From NCBI RefSeq assembly GCF_000245735.1, contig NZ_AHTH01000020.1, positions 1 to 64,000 on the forward strand: a stretch of DNA of 64,000 bases. Direction: 5' to 3'. The stretch is from Alishewanella jeotgali KCTC 22429. GTDB lineage: Bacteria > Pseudomonadota > Gammaproteobacteria > Enterobacterales > Alteromonadaceae. The notes below the pieces were generated by a model, which worked only from the letters and a program-made list of their open reading frames with translations, searched no databases and was not told the origin of the DNA. The translations under genes and the position numbers were made by a program. Every line of letters begins with the position of its first letter. The first letter of the stretch is position 1. Shown piece after piece: positions 1 to 9,540 of this stretch.

Positions 1-824
1 GCGGCGGCCTTTTTCACCGGCTGCGACAGGTCCGGGCTAAAGGGGCCGATAATGAGGGCGATATTAGGCACATGCAGAAAATCAAAGCCTCGCCCCAGAC
101 AGAGCATCCACTCCCGATGTTCAATATCCAGCTGCCGCCGTTGTTGCCGCTGCAAGGCGCTGTGCCGCAAATTACCAAGCAGCAGCGGCAGTAAATCGCG
201 CTGCATCGCCGCTGGCAATAATGGGCAGAGCTGTTGCAATAAGGCCGGTAACTGCGGACTCAGGTCTGGACTGTACTGGCTTAAATCCAGCATCCGGCCA
301 GTACTGCCATGCAATACCAGCGCGTCGCTGTCAGTTTCAAAACCAACCACCAGCGCATAACACTGCTCACTGGCGGCAAAAATGCTCTGTAGCTGATCGC
401 GGATCTGCAGCGCCTGCGCCAGTGCGGCATCACGATCATGTTGAAAGCCGGCACAACCGCGCTCTCTGGCGCCAGCTGAAAAATGGTAGCTAATCAGTAC
501 CAGCACCGGCCGGCCTTGCGCCAGCGCCTGATTAATATCATCGCACAGCAAATCGCCCAGATACGGCCAGCCGAGGTTAAAAATGCCACCCAAATTGCGG
601 TAGGGCTGAATAATCCCCAGCGGCGTTTGGGTAGCATGCGGCAGATGGATCCGGCCATCCATGCATTTTAGCGCAATAATTTTAGTCGGATGCTGCGCCA
701 GATAAGCCTCGCGGGCAGCGGTGCCGGCAATAAAGGCCGCACTATGCCGGCTGGCTAACTGCTCCAGCCAGCTTAGCCGGTCTGAAAAGGGTTGTTGATG
801 CAGCTCTGGGGTAGCGTCTGACAT
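1..824 (-). CDS. Carboxysomal-type (CsoSCA-like) beta-carbonic anhydrase, partial at window edge
   Basis: Read on the minus strand from an ATG at 824; the frame stays open for 274 codons and runs off the left edge. The predicted protein carries C54-x-D56-x-R58 (in KCMDGR), and later H114 with C124 (in YHFSAGARERGCAGF). A Cys plus Asp-x-Arg pair followed by a His/Cys pair is the zinc-site layout of beta-class carbonic anhydrases, and the ten-residue gap between His and the second Cys fits the carboxysome shell form (CsoSCA) better than the usual HxxC. If so, it interconverts CO2 and bicarbonate. No signal peptide is seen, so a cytoplasmic location is likely. No carboxysome or RuBisCO gene is in the window. 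The family call rests on motif spacing read by eye. Confidence 0.65.
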   Translation of the reverse strand, partial: MSDATPELHQQPFSDRLSWLEQLASRHSAAFIAGTAAREAYLAQHPTKIIALKCMDGRIHLPHATQTPLGIIQPYRNLGGIFNLGWPYLGDLLCDDINQALAQGRPVLVLISYHFSAGARERGCAGFQHDRDAALAQALQIRDQLQSIFAASEQCYALVVGFETDSDALVLHGSTGRMLDLSQYSPDLSPQLPALLQQLCPLLPAAMQRDLLPLLLGNLRHSALQRQQRRQLDIEHREWMLCLGRGFDFLHVPNIALIIGPFSPDLSQPVKKAA

Positions 825-1030
825 AGGGCATCCGTTAAGTTAAGCTGCATTAACCATAACAGAAAAATTGCAGGGCTTGTTGGTGCTTACTGCTGCAACT
901 TTAGTCGAGGTGCTGCGTGTATCGCTACCCGTTTTGGCTAACTGGGCAATAGCCAGATTTTATGGCAGGCTAGTGTTGAATGTTGAGTGTAAGAATAATT
1001 GGCTTGGATTTTTTTAAAAGGAAGGCGGTA

Positions 1031-1390
1031 ATGCGTAGTAGTTTGTCATTGTTCGTTGCAGTACTGGGTTTAGCGGCCTGCGGTAAGCCCGCCCCTGAGC
1101 CGGAGTTGACGGCACGTTTTACGCCGGAACAGCAGCAGTTACTGCAGCAGGGCAGCCTGCGTGCCCGCAGTTGCGCGGCGTGCCATGGCGCTAATGGTAT
1201 CTCGCGCCAGGCGTTATACCCCAGTCTGGCTGGCTTACCAGAAGCACAGCTGACTGAGGCATTGCAGCAATATCGCGATGGCAGTCGCAAACATGCGTTA
1301 ATGAGCCCGCAGGCGCGCGGCCTGACCGATGACGATATTGCGCTGCTCGCCGCTTATTATGCGCTGTTGCCCGGCCCTAGTCAGCCATAA
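1031..1390 (+). CDS. Monoheme cytochrome c family lipoprotein
   Basis: A 119-residue protein. The ATG at 1031 is chosen over an in-frame upstream codon because it follows an AAGGAAGG ribosome site and starts directly with a lipoprotein signal peptide ending LAAC (Cys17). It has one heme-binding site, C48-A-A-C51-H52, and a likely Met ligand at M91 (HALMSP). The length and layout match class I cytochrome c553/c5-like electron carriers. The lipobox suggests membrane anchoring facing the periplasm. Its last 14 bases overlap the end of the convergent helicase gene. The redox partner cannot be told from context. Confidence 0.85.
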   Translation: MRSSLSLFVAVLGLAACGKPAPEPELTARFTPEQQQLLQQGSLRARSCAACHGANGISRQALYPSLAGLPEAQLTEALQQYRDGSRKHALMSPQARGLTDDDIALLAAYYALLPGPSQP

Positions 1391-4300
1391 ACAGCGCCAG
1401 CAGATCCTCGGCATTACCCTGCCACAGCTGGCCCTTACCGCTGCTCAACAGTTGATCGGCCAGTCCCTGCTTGTATTGCTGCAGTTGTTGGACTTTTTCT
1501 TCTACCGTATTGCGGGCAATCAGTTTGTACACAAAGACCGCTTTATCCTGGCCGATGCGGTGGGCGCGGTCGGTGGCCTGATTTTCTGCCGCCGGGTTCC
1601 ACCAGGGATCATAATGGATCACCGTGTCGGCAGCCGTCAGGTTCAGGCCGGTACCACCGGCTTTTAAACTGATTAAAAAGACTTCTGTTTCACCCTGTTG
1701 AAAGGCATCAATTTGTTGCTGCCGGTTTTTGGTCTGGCCGGTTAACTTACTGTAACTGATGCCGAGAAATTGCAGCTCTTGCTCAATCAGGTGCAGCATG
1801 CTGGCAAACTGGCTGAATAACAGTACCCGCCGGCCTTCTTCAATCATTTCCGGCAGATTCTCCCGCAACCAACTGAGCTTGGCGTTATGCCGCACCAGCT
1901 GCGCCTGCTCTATCGGTACCAGGCGGGCATCACAGCAGGCCTGACGCAGTTTCAGCAAGGCGTCCAGAAATTCGATCTGGCTGGCGGCAACGCCTTTACG
2001 CAAAAATAGCTCCCGTACCTTGGTTTCCATAATCAAGCGGATACTTTCATACAGGTTGCGCTGATCGGCTTCCAGCTCCAGCAGCTGAACAATTTCGGTT
2101 TTCTCGGGCAACTCCGCAGCCACCTGACGTTTGGTGCGGCGCAGCATAAAGGGAGCCACTTTTTGTTTTAATGCCTGTGCCCGCTCGGTATCGGCATGTT
2201 TCTCAATCGGTTTGCGATACACCTGGGTAAAGTGGGCTTCGGTGCCAAGCAGCCCCGGCAATACAAAGTCAAACAGTGACTTTAATTCTCCCAGATGGTT
2301 TTCCAGCGGCGTGCCCGACAAGGCCAGGCTAAAGTCGCGTTTTAACGCCCGCACGCTCTGTGCGGCCTGACTGCCGGCATTTTTAATATGCTGGGCTTCA
2401 TCCAGCACCACTACACTAAAGGCGCGCTGCCGGTACAGCGGCAGATCCCGCACCAGCAGCGGATAGCTGGTCACCAGCACATCGAACTCTGCCAGTTGCT
2501 CAAACAAAGGCCGGCGTTTGGCACCGTAAATTTGCAGGACCCGCAGCGCTGGGGTAAAACGCGCCGCTTCATTCTGCCAGTTGCCAAGGAGTGAGGTCGG
2601 GCAAACAATCAGCGCCGGCTGGGTTAAACGCCCCTGCTGCTTTTCGTGCAACAAGAAACTTAAGGTTTGCAGGGTTTTACCCAAGCCCATATCATCGGCC
2701 AGAATGCCGCCCAGGCCAAAGTGGCGTAAAAACACCAGCCAGTTTAAACCCTGCTGCTGATAGCTGCGCAGTGTCGCCTGCAAACCTGTTGGCAGCGGCA
2801 CCTCACTAATACCCTGAAAATTGTGTAACTGCTCGTTCAGACGCTGCAGGCGGTTGGCATTCAGATACTGAATCTCCGCCGCACCGGGTGGCGGCAGGAT
2901 CGCGGCTTTATAGTCTGGTAACTCCAGCGTTAGCGGCGATTTCTGTAAGTTCAGCAGCTCAACGATGGTATCAATCAGCGGCTGAATTAATGCCATCGGG
3001 ATCGCCAGTTTGCCCTGCGGCAGACTCAGCCAGATGGTTTCACCGGCGGTGGGCAGGCCATAATGCCGCAGATACTGACTAATTAACGGTAATAACGGCA
3101 CCTGCTGACCACTGACATCGACCTGGATCGCCAGCTCAAAACCGCTTTGTTTACCGTCACTGACCTGTAAATAGGGCTTGGCATCCAGAATTTGCAGATT
3201 AAAGTCACTGTCCTGCTCTATGCGCCAGCCTTGCTGCCGCAGTTCGGGCAAAGCTTCCAGCAGCGGTTGCCATAGCTCTGGATTATCCGGCCCTTCCCCT
3301 ATTGAGAAGGCGCTGAGCGTATTCGCCGGTGCCGGCAGTTCACAACTGACCAGCCCCAGTGCCAGTAATTGCTCCAGAGCCGTCACTTCCACGCCACGCT
3401 GGCGTAGCACAAAGATACTCTGCGCCGCCGTTACGATCTCAGTTTGCCGCTGCTGTAAATTCAGCGGTAGCCGGTGGGCGCCATAATCAAAGGCCAGAAT
3501 AGCGACGGGTCTGGCCGGCATTTTCGGTTGCTGCACCCGCATTTGCAGTGCCAGCACCGGTACCGGTGCCACATCCAGCTGACTGGCGGCTGCGCCCTCC
3601 GGCAGCGGTAAAGTGACTGCCGGGAATAGCTTTTGCAGCTGGCCCAGCCGCTGGGTTAGCTGTGCCGGCGGGATCAGTGGCATCTTACTCAGCAGTTTTA
3701 ACTCGCGCCCCGTTAATGCCGTATCCAGCGGGCCCAGTTCATAATGATCGGTATTGATAAAACAGGGCGGTTCGGTAAAGATTGGCTGATTCGCCTCATC
3801 TTCTGCGATCTGACACTGCAGCCGTTGTCCACCAGTGCTGGCCTGCCAGCTCAGTTGCAGCGGTCGCGCCTCCTGCCAGCTTAAGGGTTGCCGGGCTTCG
3901 CCAAAATAGCAGCGGCCGGTTGCCAGAAACGCCTGTAACAACTCATAACCCCAGCGCCCCTCAAGTAAATGCTGATCCTGTTGATTGTGGGAGCGGAACA
4001 ATGTCAGTAAGCGGTAATCTTCTTCGGCCAGCCAGCTTGGCGGCTGCGGCGCGACCAGATCGTACTTACCCAAAGGCTGGCCTTTACTGTAGCCGCCTTT
4101 TTTCAGCACCTTGACCCGTCGCGGATAGAGCTGCAAACCACTTTGGCCATAACTCAGTAAATACAGGATACTCTCTTCGCTGCTGGCAGCATCAGGTTCA
4201 CGTACTCTGGCCACTTCAGCAAACCAGTTATCCAGCTGCAACAACGGCATTTGTTTGATCCGCAGTTGCTGCTGCGCATAATCGCGCTTTAAGCGCAGCA

Positions 4301-4589
4301 ACACGGCCAGCACATGCTTACAGCGGCCGCCGACTGGGCAACTGCAGCTATCTTCTAACTGCCACTGCCCTTGTTGTTCACGCAGACTGATTTTTTGCCG
4401 GTAAGGCGCAAAGCCGGCGCCCCATACCTGGGCGCTGATTTGACTCAGATCGTCGTTGTATTCCAGTTTCAGCACTTTACCGGCCTGCAAATAAGCACGG
4501 GCACGATGGACCGTCGCCGGATCAAACCACTGCAGCAGCTTGGCATCCGACAATGGGAAATTGGTATCAACAGGATCTTGCTCAGACAC
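1377..4589 (-). CDS. SWIM zinc finger / SNF2-family DEAD/DEAH helicase
   Basis: A large (about 1070 aa) ATP-dependent DNA translocase of the SNF2/RapA-HepA superfamily. In order: a SWIM zinc finger at about residues 82-92 (CSCPVGGRCKH), a long middle region, an ATPase lobe with Walker A DDMGLGKT near 630 and a DEAQ Walker B near 730, and a helicase C-terminal lobe with the RAHRIGQ motif near 1007. SWIM-SNF2 proteins are common in bacteria and are usually linked to nucleic-acid or transcription-complex remodelling; the exact role is not known. The start is ambiguous: GTG at 4589 (used here) or TTG at 4610, neither with a strong ribosome site. It overlaps the cytochrome gene tail to tail by 14 bases. 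Confidence 0.88.
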   Translation of the reverse strand: MSEQDPVDTNFPLSDAKLLQWFDPATVHRARAYLQAGKVLKLEYNDDLSQISAQVWGAGFAPYRQKISLREQQGQWQLEDSCSCPVGGRCKHVLAVLLRLKRDYAQQQLRIKQMPLLQLDNWFAEVARVREPDAASSEESILYLLSYGQSGLQLYPRRVKVLKKGGYSKGQPLGKYDLVAPQPPSWLAEEDYRLLTLFRSHNQQDQHLLEGRWGYELLQAFLATGRCYFGEARQPLSWQEARPLQLSWQASTGGQRLQCQIAEDEANQPIFTEPPCFINTDHYELGPLDTALTGRELKLLSKMPLIPPAQLTQRLGQLQKLFPAVTLPLPEGAAASQLDVAPVPVLALQMRVQQPKMPARPVAILAFDYGAHRLPLNLQQRQTEIVTAAQSIFVLRQRGVEVTALEQLLALGLVSCELPAPANTLSAFSIGEGPDNPELWQPLLEALPELRQQGWRIEQDSDFNLQILDAKPYLQVSDGKQSGFELAIQVDVSGQQVPLLPLISQYLRHYGLPTAGETIWLSLPQGKLAIPMALIQPLIDTIVELLNLQKSPLTLELPDYKAAILPPPGAAEIQYLNANRLQRLNEQLHNFQGISEVPLPTGLQATLRSYQQQGLNWLVFLRHFGLGGILADDMGLGKTLQTLSFLLHEKQQGRLTQPALIVCPTSLLGNWQNEAARFTPALRVLQIYGAKRRPLFEQLAEFDVLVTSYPLLVRDLPLYRQRAFSVVVLDEAQHIKNAGSQAAQSVRALKRDFSLALSGTPLENHLGELKSLFDFVLPGLLGTEAHFTQVYRKPIEKHADTERAQALKQKVAPFMLRRTKRQVAAELPEKTEIVQLLELEADQRNLYESIRLIMETKVRELFLRKGVAASQIEFLDALLKLRQACCDARLVPIEQAQLVRHNAKLSWLRENLPEMIEEGRRVLLFSQFASMLHLIEQELQFLGISYSKLTGQTKNRQQQIDAFQQGETEVFLISLKAGGTGLNLTAADTVIHYDPWWNPAAENQATDRAHRIGQDKAVFVYKLIARNTVEEKVQQLQQYKQGLADQLLSSGKGQLWQGNAEDLLALFMAD

Positions 4590-4670
4590 GTTTTTCTCGG
4601 CGTTACACAACAGGCAAAAGACCTATGTTACCGTAAAGGCAGCACAGACCAAAGCCTAAATAATCAGAAA

Positions 4671-6305
4671 TCAGAAAAAGTAGGTCAGTTGCAGCGCAAG
4701 ATAATCATCACGACGCAGCCAGAACAGCGCATCTTGCGGGTTATTACTCTGAAATAGCCAACCGTTCAGGCTTAACCGCAGGCTGTCAGTCAGGCGCAGG
4801 GCCCCCTCCAGCTTGATGCTGCGGCTTTGTCGCTGATCCAGATCCTGCAGCACACCAAATAAAAACTCGGTGCCGGCAATATCATTCAGCGCCAGCCGCC
4901 AACCGAAGAACAGATCATTCTGCCCCGGCAGGGTCGCGGCCTTGCCGCGACTATCGTACTGATATTCGGCAATCCAGCCCAGATCCCAGCTTTGCCCAAA
5001 GACGCCGACCCGGGTGTATTCAAAACCACCGGTGGCGGCAACATAGTCAAAAGGCCCGCTACGGCGGTAAATCGACTCCAGCTTCCAGAGCCAGTCGCCC
5101 TGCACCCAAAGCAGGTCAAGTCCATACTGCTCCATCTGGTAATAGCGCGGCTGCAACTCGGCATTTGCGGTAGGTACTAAAACCGGCTCGCGGTTATTAC
5201 CACTAAAGAAACTCAGCCCCAGATCCAAACCGGCAAAGCGCTGGCTATAGCGCAGGGCAAAGTCCAGATTATGTTTACCGGAGCTGGATTCATACCAGGC
5301 CAGGTCATGATTTACCGGCAGCGGCGGACTAAGCCGGCCCTGTGGTGAAGGGAATAAGCGTTCGCGAAAATACGGCAGTACAAACAGATCCAGGGTGCCG
5401 GCATTACCACTGCGCCGCAATTGCAGCATCGGCTGCCCCAGTTTGGCTTCCAACTCAACCCCGGCCGCCAAATCACTTTGATTCAGCACATCCACCAGAT
5501 GTTGTGATTCGGTAACCCCCCAGAACAGGGTATCGATACCGGCTTTAAATTCCCAGCCAGCACCGATATAGCGCCAGTAAGCCTGCTGTAGATCGACCAG
5601 ATTGCTATCACTATCAGACTGATGCCAGCGTAAATAAGGCGCCAGGTCTAGTTGATGTCGACGATTGGCAGCCTCATACGACCACAGCGCGCGATAACTT
5701 AACAGCTGCTGCGAGCGCTCGGCTGCCGCCAGGCCCCGGCTTGCAAAAAAACGCTGTTCAAAACCCAACTCCTGCTGCAAACGGCTGGTGCCGCTGGCAA
5801 CTTGTGGTGCCTGAGCGGGTGTTACTGCAGGAGATGGTGCAGGACGGGGTGCTGTTGCCACAGGTTTGGCCGGTTGTGCCGCAGGGCGGATTGGCTGCGG
5901 TACTGCCACGGCTGCCTCAGGCCCCAGCGCAGTTGCAACGGCTTCAGGTTTAGCCGGTTGGGCAGTGGCTAAGCGGGTTGGTAATTGTTGCTTCGCCAGT
6001 TCGCCGTAATACCATAGATGTGCCTGTTCCGCCGGCGTGGCCAGCATTTGCTCGCGGCTTGGCACCTTTAACCGGGCGCCTTTTAATAAATAATGCAAAT
6101 TCTGGTCGCGAAAAGCGGCCGGATTATGTTGCCACAACGCATAGATCACCTGTGGCATCGTTACCTGCTGATCGGGCCGCACAGCCTGCCCCAGCCGCCA
6201 GAGTGTGGTATTGGCATCGACCGAACGCTCAGTCGTCGCCTCTACTGCAGCACATTGCAGTAAAGACAATACCAACAGCGTTATACGGCCGATGCTACAT
6301 GCCAT
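4671..6305 (-). CDS. Outer-membrane beta-barrel protein with FimV/HubP-like N-terminal domain
   Basis: A 544-residue exported protein. An ATG at 6305 follows AAGGAG, and a signal peptide (about residues 1-23) is seen. Residues ~25-95 resemble the FimV/HubP N-terminal domain (VMPQVIYALWQHNP..AF..N...LLKGARLKVP). An Ala/Pro/Gln-rich linker (~105-165) follows. The rest is rich in alternating aromatic strands and ends in LTYFF, as outer-membrane barrels do (DUF1302-like by feel). It is the last gene of an apparent operon with the LolA-like and RND genes (9 bp gap). I infer an outer-membrane component of an RND-linked lipid or hydrophobic-compound export path. The fusion of a peptidoglycan-region FimV-type domain to a barrel is unusual. 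Confidence 0.65.
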   Translation of the reverse strand: MACSIGRITLLVLSLLQCAAVEATTERSVDANTTLWRLGQAVRPDQQVTMPQVIYALWQHNPAAFRDQNLHYLLKGARLKVPSREQMLATPAEQAHLWYYGELAKQQLPTRLATAQPAKPEAVATALGPEAAVAVPQPIRPAAQPAKPVATAPRPAPSPAVTPAQAPQVASGTSRLQQELGFEQRFFASRGLAAAERSQQLLSYRALWSYEAANRRHQLDLAPYLRWHQSDSDSNLVDLQQAYWRYIGAGWEFKAGIDTLFWGVTESQHLVDVLNQSDLAAGVELEAKLGQPMLQLRRSGNAGTLDLFVLPYFRERLFPSPQGRLSPPLPVNHDLAWYESSSGKHNLDFALRYSQRFAGLDLGLSFFSGNNREPVLVPTANAELQPRYYQMEQYGLDLLWVQGDWLWKLESIYRRSGPFDYVAATGGFEYTRVGVFGQSWDLGWIAEYQYDSRGKAATLPGQNDLFFGWRLALNDIAGTEFLFGVLQDLDQRQSRSIKLEGALRLTDSLRLSLNGWLFQSNNPQDALFWLRRDDYLALQLTYFF

Positions 6306-6314
6306 GGCGGCTCC

Positions 6315-7100
6315 TTATCGCGCCCGTTCCAGTGCAGCAACGTCAAAGTCTGCTGCGGTACGGCCAGTTCTAAAGTTGATGCTTTCTAGAATCAGATCAG
6401 TGCTTTTACCCGTTTGTTGATTGTGCATCGTCAGTTTATGAGGTCGCCAATATTGATCGAGATATAATCGGTAGTCCTCAACTGTCAGTGTTTTTAGTAA
6501 AGCGTCTTTACGATCGAAGTATTCAGCACGTTGCACCCTGTAATGCTCCTGATCAATCCACGCAATAATCTTGCTGTAACCCGAAAAAGTATCTACCGGG
6601 ATCTGCTCAAGTACAAAGCAAGTAAGCTCACCGCACTTCTCGTCACCTAGATAGCGAAAGCGAAATTTCTCTAATTCAAAGGAGGTCATATCCTCGTACG
6701 CAAACTCACTGGCCATAAAGGGCCCGGATTTATTGCGACTGGCAATACGTCTGGTACGTCTTACACTGGGTAAGTACAACCACTGGTCATCTTCAACAGT
6801 AGGATGCGAGTGTGTCAGAAAAGCCGAGCCACGAACATCCAAAGGCTCATCAAAAATGGTCAGGCTTTTATCACCATCACCCTCTACCTCCAGCGCCAGA
6901 GTTCGCATCCGCCGCACACTTTCCCGCCCTTGTGCTGTACGCAGCACCATCAACATATTGCTCTCTGAGTCTCCCCAACCACGGTCACGGTTTTTCTGCT
7001 CAGTAGCAATAGCTAAACCACGCTCCAAATCAGTTTCCTCTGCAGCGGCAGGAATAAAAAGCAGACTTAACCAAAAAACACTAAGCAGTTTCTTCAACAT
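6315..7100 (-). CDS. Outer membrane lipoprotein-sorting (LolA-like) periplasmic protein
   Basis: A 261-residue protein if started at the ATG at 7100 (MLKKLL..., a clean signal peptide ending PAAA before EETD). Longer in-frame starts would spoil the signal peptide. The mature part has the pattern of the LolA-like family found beside RND/MMPL transporters (periplasmic lipid-binding half-barrel): DQWLYLPSVRRTRRI near the middle, then FRFRYLGDEKCGELTCFVLE. Its first 20 bases overlap the 3' end of the RND gene, which suggests translational coupling. The family is thought to carry lipids or lipoproteins across the periplasm for its partner RND protein; the cargo here is unknown. Confidence 0.8.
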   Translation of the reverse strand: MLKKLLSVFWLSLLFIPAAAEETDLERGLAIATEQKNRDRGWGDSESNMLMVLRTAQGRESVRRMRTLALEVEGDGDKSLTIFDEPLDVRGSAFLTHSHPTVEDDQWLYLPSVRRTRRIASRNKSGPFMASEFAYEDMTSFELEKFRFRYLGDEKCGELTCFVLEQIPVDTFSGYSKIIAWIDQEHYRVQRAEYFDRKDALLKTLTVEDYRLYLDQYWRPHKLTMHNQQTGKSTDLILESINFRTGRTAADFDVAALERAR

Positions 7101-9384
7101 GTGATTTATCCTTATCTTTATCCAGATGAAGCAGGCAAGCAGGTAGAAATAACAAATCGACAATTAATGCGATGAGTATGATCATGGCCGTCAGTAGCCC
7201 CATATCAGAATTTAGCCGGAATCCTGAAAAAATGAGTACACCAAAACCACATACTAACACCAGTGTCGTAATACAGAGTGCCCGGCCAACACTGTGGAAG
7301 GCATAACTCACTGCACGCTCTGTTGCCAGCCCTTCACTTCTGGCGTGTTTATACTTAGCCAGAAAGTGCACAGTATCATCCACAATAATACCCAAACTCA
7401 TCCCAGCCACCACAGACAAAGCGAGATTAATCTCACCAATCATTAGTCCCCAGACACCAAAACCAACTATCGCCGGCACCAAATTAGGAATCAGGCTAAT
7501 CAGACCGAGCTTAAGCGAGCCTAGACTAAAGATCAGAATCACCGAAATCAGGATTAATGCCAGCGGTAGCGTTTTTAGCATTGACGCCATATTGCGCTCA
7601 CCGATATGAGCGAACATCAAGCCCGCACTAGCGGCTGCTAGCTGATATTGCGGATAATGTTGCTCGATAAATTGATAAGCCCGGCTTTCCAGGTTGGTCA
7701 ATTCTTTGCTGCCCAGGTTATATAATGTCGCGGTAAGTTTAGTGGCACTCTTGTCAATATTGAGTTGATGATTCAAATCGAGACCAAAGGGTAAAGACAT
7801 TTCATACATCAATAGGTATTGCGCCGCCTCTTCACGGCTTTCCGGTAACCGATAAAATGCCGGATCATCCTGATGCATATTTTTGTTCAACCGCTTCATA
7901 ATATCGGTCAGGGTATTAACATGCATCACCTCCGGCTGCTGTAATAACCAGTTACTAAAGGCTGCAACGGCGCTGAGAAATTGTGGTTCATTTACCCCCG
8001 AAGGTTGCCCACTATCCAGAGCAAAATCTATCAGAGTGAATCCACTCAAATGCTGCTCCATAAAATCGTTGGCTTGCCGGAATTCTGTTGCCGGCGCAAA
8101 GTACTCATTGGGTTCATCATTGATCTGATTTAATGTCAATAATCCCAGACATAGCAACACCAAACCAGAGAAACTCCAGCGCAACAGCTGTTGTCTACCA
8201 ATAACCCAGGTTGCCAGATGCTGGATTACCGTGTGTTGCCTGGCATCAGTCACTGGCCGCATAGGTAACCATAACAACAAAATGGGCAATAACACTAAAC
8301 TGTAGAGGCATGCCAGCATAACGCCGATTGCAGTAAGGTTACCCAGATCCCGTAAAATAGGGACTTCAGAAAAATTAAGCGTTAAAAAGCCAATTGCTGT
8401 TGTCACACTGGTGATCAGTACCGGCATCAGATTTCGCTGTAAGCTATAACTTACTGCAGCTGACTTTTGATACCCCTTGGCTAATGCGAACTGCATGGAA
8501 GCGATAATATGCACAGAATCAGCAACGGCCAATGTCATCAGTATGGTCGGAACATTGACTGTTGCAGTACTCATAAAGATACCCAGCCAACCTGCTATCC
8601 CCAGAGTGCTTAACAACGAAGTAATAATCACCACAAAGGTCGCTAGTGACGCCCAAACTGAACGCAGTAACCAACCCAATACCAGTAATATGGCCAGAAA
8701 CATCAGCGGCACCAACTTCTTCACATCTTGTTCAGCCTCAGATGCAAAGGCATAGTTCATCGCAATAATGCCGGTGTGATAAAAATCAACGTCAGGAAAC
8801 TCCTGTTGCAGCTGAGCGCTGATGGCCGTTACCGCTTGCCAGACATCTAAGACTTCCTGATGTTGATTCTGCTCCGGTAGCTGCAAGGTGATATTGATCG
8901 CGGCGACAGCGCCATCAGCTGCAATCAATCGGTTACGCAGCAAAGGTTCGTTCAGGGCAACAGCCTGAATTCGCGCGATTTCGACGGCGGTCAGGGGTTG
9001 CTCTGCCGGCACTAGGTCGGCTACCAATAAATCATCGGCGACGGCTTCAGTATGCTGATAGTTAGTGATTGAATCCACACGGGTTGAGTAGGGAGTTTGC
9101 CAGGCGGCTTCGGTATAGCGTCGGATTAACTCTAATCTTTCTGGCGTAAAAATTTTCCGATCTCGGGGCGCTATCCCGATCAGCATATTGTCACTTTTGT
9201 TGAATTCGTACTGCATTTGCTCGAAAGCCAGTAACTGTGGGTTATCCTCCGAAAAAAAAATACGATAGTCACCACGGAAATACAGCTTTCCTAAACCAGC
9301 ACTTAGCACCATCACCAACAACAGGCAAAACGCCAACACTATTGTGGGATAACGAATAAACTTGTCAGTCCATGCCGGCGCCAT
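7081..9384 (-). CDS. RND superfamily (MMPL-type) exporter
   Basis: A 767-residue inner-membrane transporter. The ATG at 9384 is preceded by GAGGATC. One transmembrane helix lies near residues 15-35, a large periplasmic loop follows, then a membrane block near 225-380 (including a VADSVHIIASM helix), a second large loop and a second membrane block near 600-760 (SLGIIVDDTVHFLAKYKHA, a sterol-sensing/MMPL signature). This two-fold layout without the docking domains of tripartite drug pumps is typical of MMPL/hopanoid-type lipid exporters. It leads the operon with the LolA-like protein and the outer-membrane barrel. The substrate is unknown; lipid export is inferred from family and neighbours. 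Confidence 0.88.
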   Translation of the reverse strand: MAPAWTDKFIRYPTIVLAFCLLLVMVLSAGLGKLYFRGDYRIFFSEDNPQLLAFEQMQYEFNKSDNMLIGIAPRDRKIFTPERLELIRRYTEAAWQTPYSTRVDSITNYQHTEAVADDLLVADLVPAEQPLTAVEIARIQAVALNEPLLRNRLIAADGAVAAINITLQLPEQNQHQEVLDVWQAVTAISAQLQQEFPDVDFYHTGIIAMNYAFASEAEQDVKKLVPLMFLAILLVLGWLLRSVWASLATFVVIITSLLSTLGIAGWLGIFMSTATVNVPTILMTLAVADSVHIIASMQFALAKGYQKSAAVSYSLQRNLMPVLITSVTTAIGFLTLNFSEVPILRDLGNLTAIGVMLACLYSLVLLPILLLWLPMRPVTDARQHTVIQHLATWVIGRQQLLRWSFSGLVLLCLGLLTLNQINDEPNEYFAPATEFRQANDFMEQHLSGFTLIDFALDSGQPSGVNEPQFLSAVAAFSNWLLQQPEVMHVNTLTDIMKRLNKNMHQDDPAFYRLPESREEAAQYLLMYEMSLPFGLDLNHQLNIDKSATKLTATLYNLGSKELTNLESRAYQFIEQHYPQYQLAAASAGLMFAHIGERNMASMLKTLPLALILISVILIFSLGSLKLGLISLIPNLVPAIVGFGVWGLMIGEINLALSVVAGMSLGIIVDDTVHFLAKYKHARSEGLATERAVSYAFHSVGRALCITTLVLVCGFGVLIFSGFRLNSDMGLLTAMIILIALIVDLLFLPACLLHLDKDKDKSHVEETA

Positions 9385-9540
9385 GAAAGATCCTCATAAG
9401 TAAACAGAGTTAAAAGTGTACACCCTGCAAACCAGAGATACAGAATTCCCCCGAAAAAATTAAATTTATCTATGCTATGCCTTTACCCTGACGAAAAATT
9501 TGCTATTAATTTACCCATATAAAACAATTCTATCAAATTT

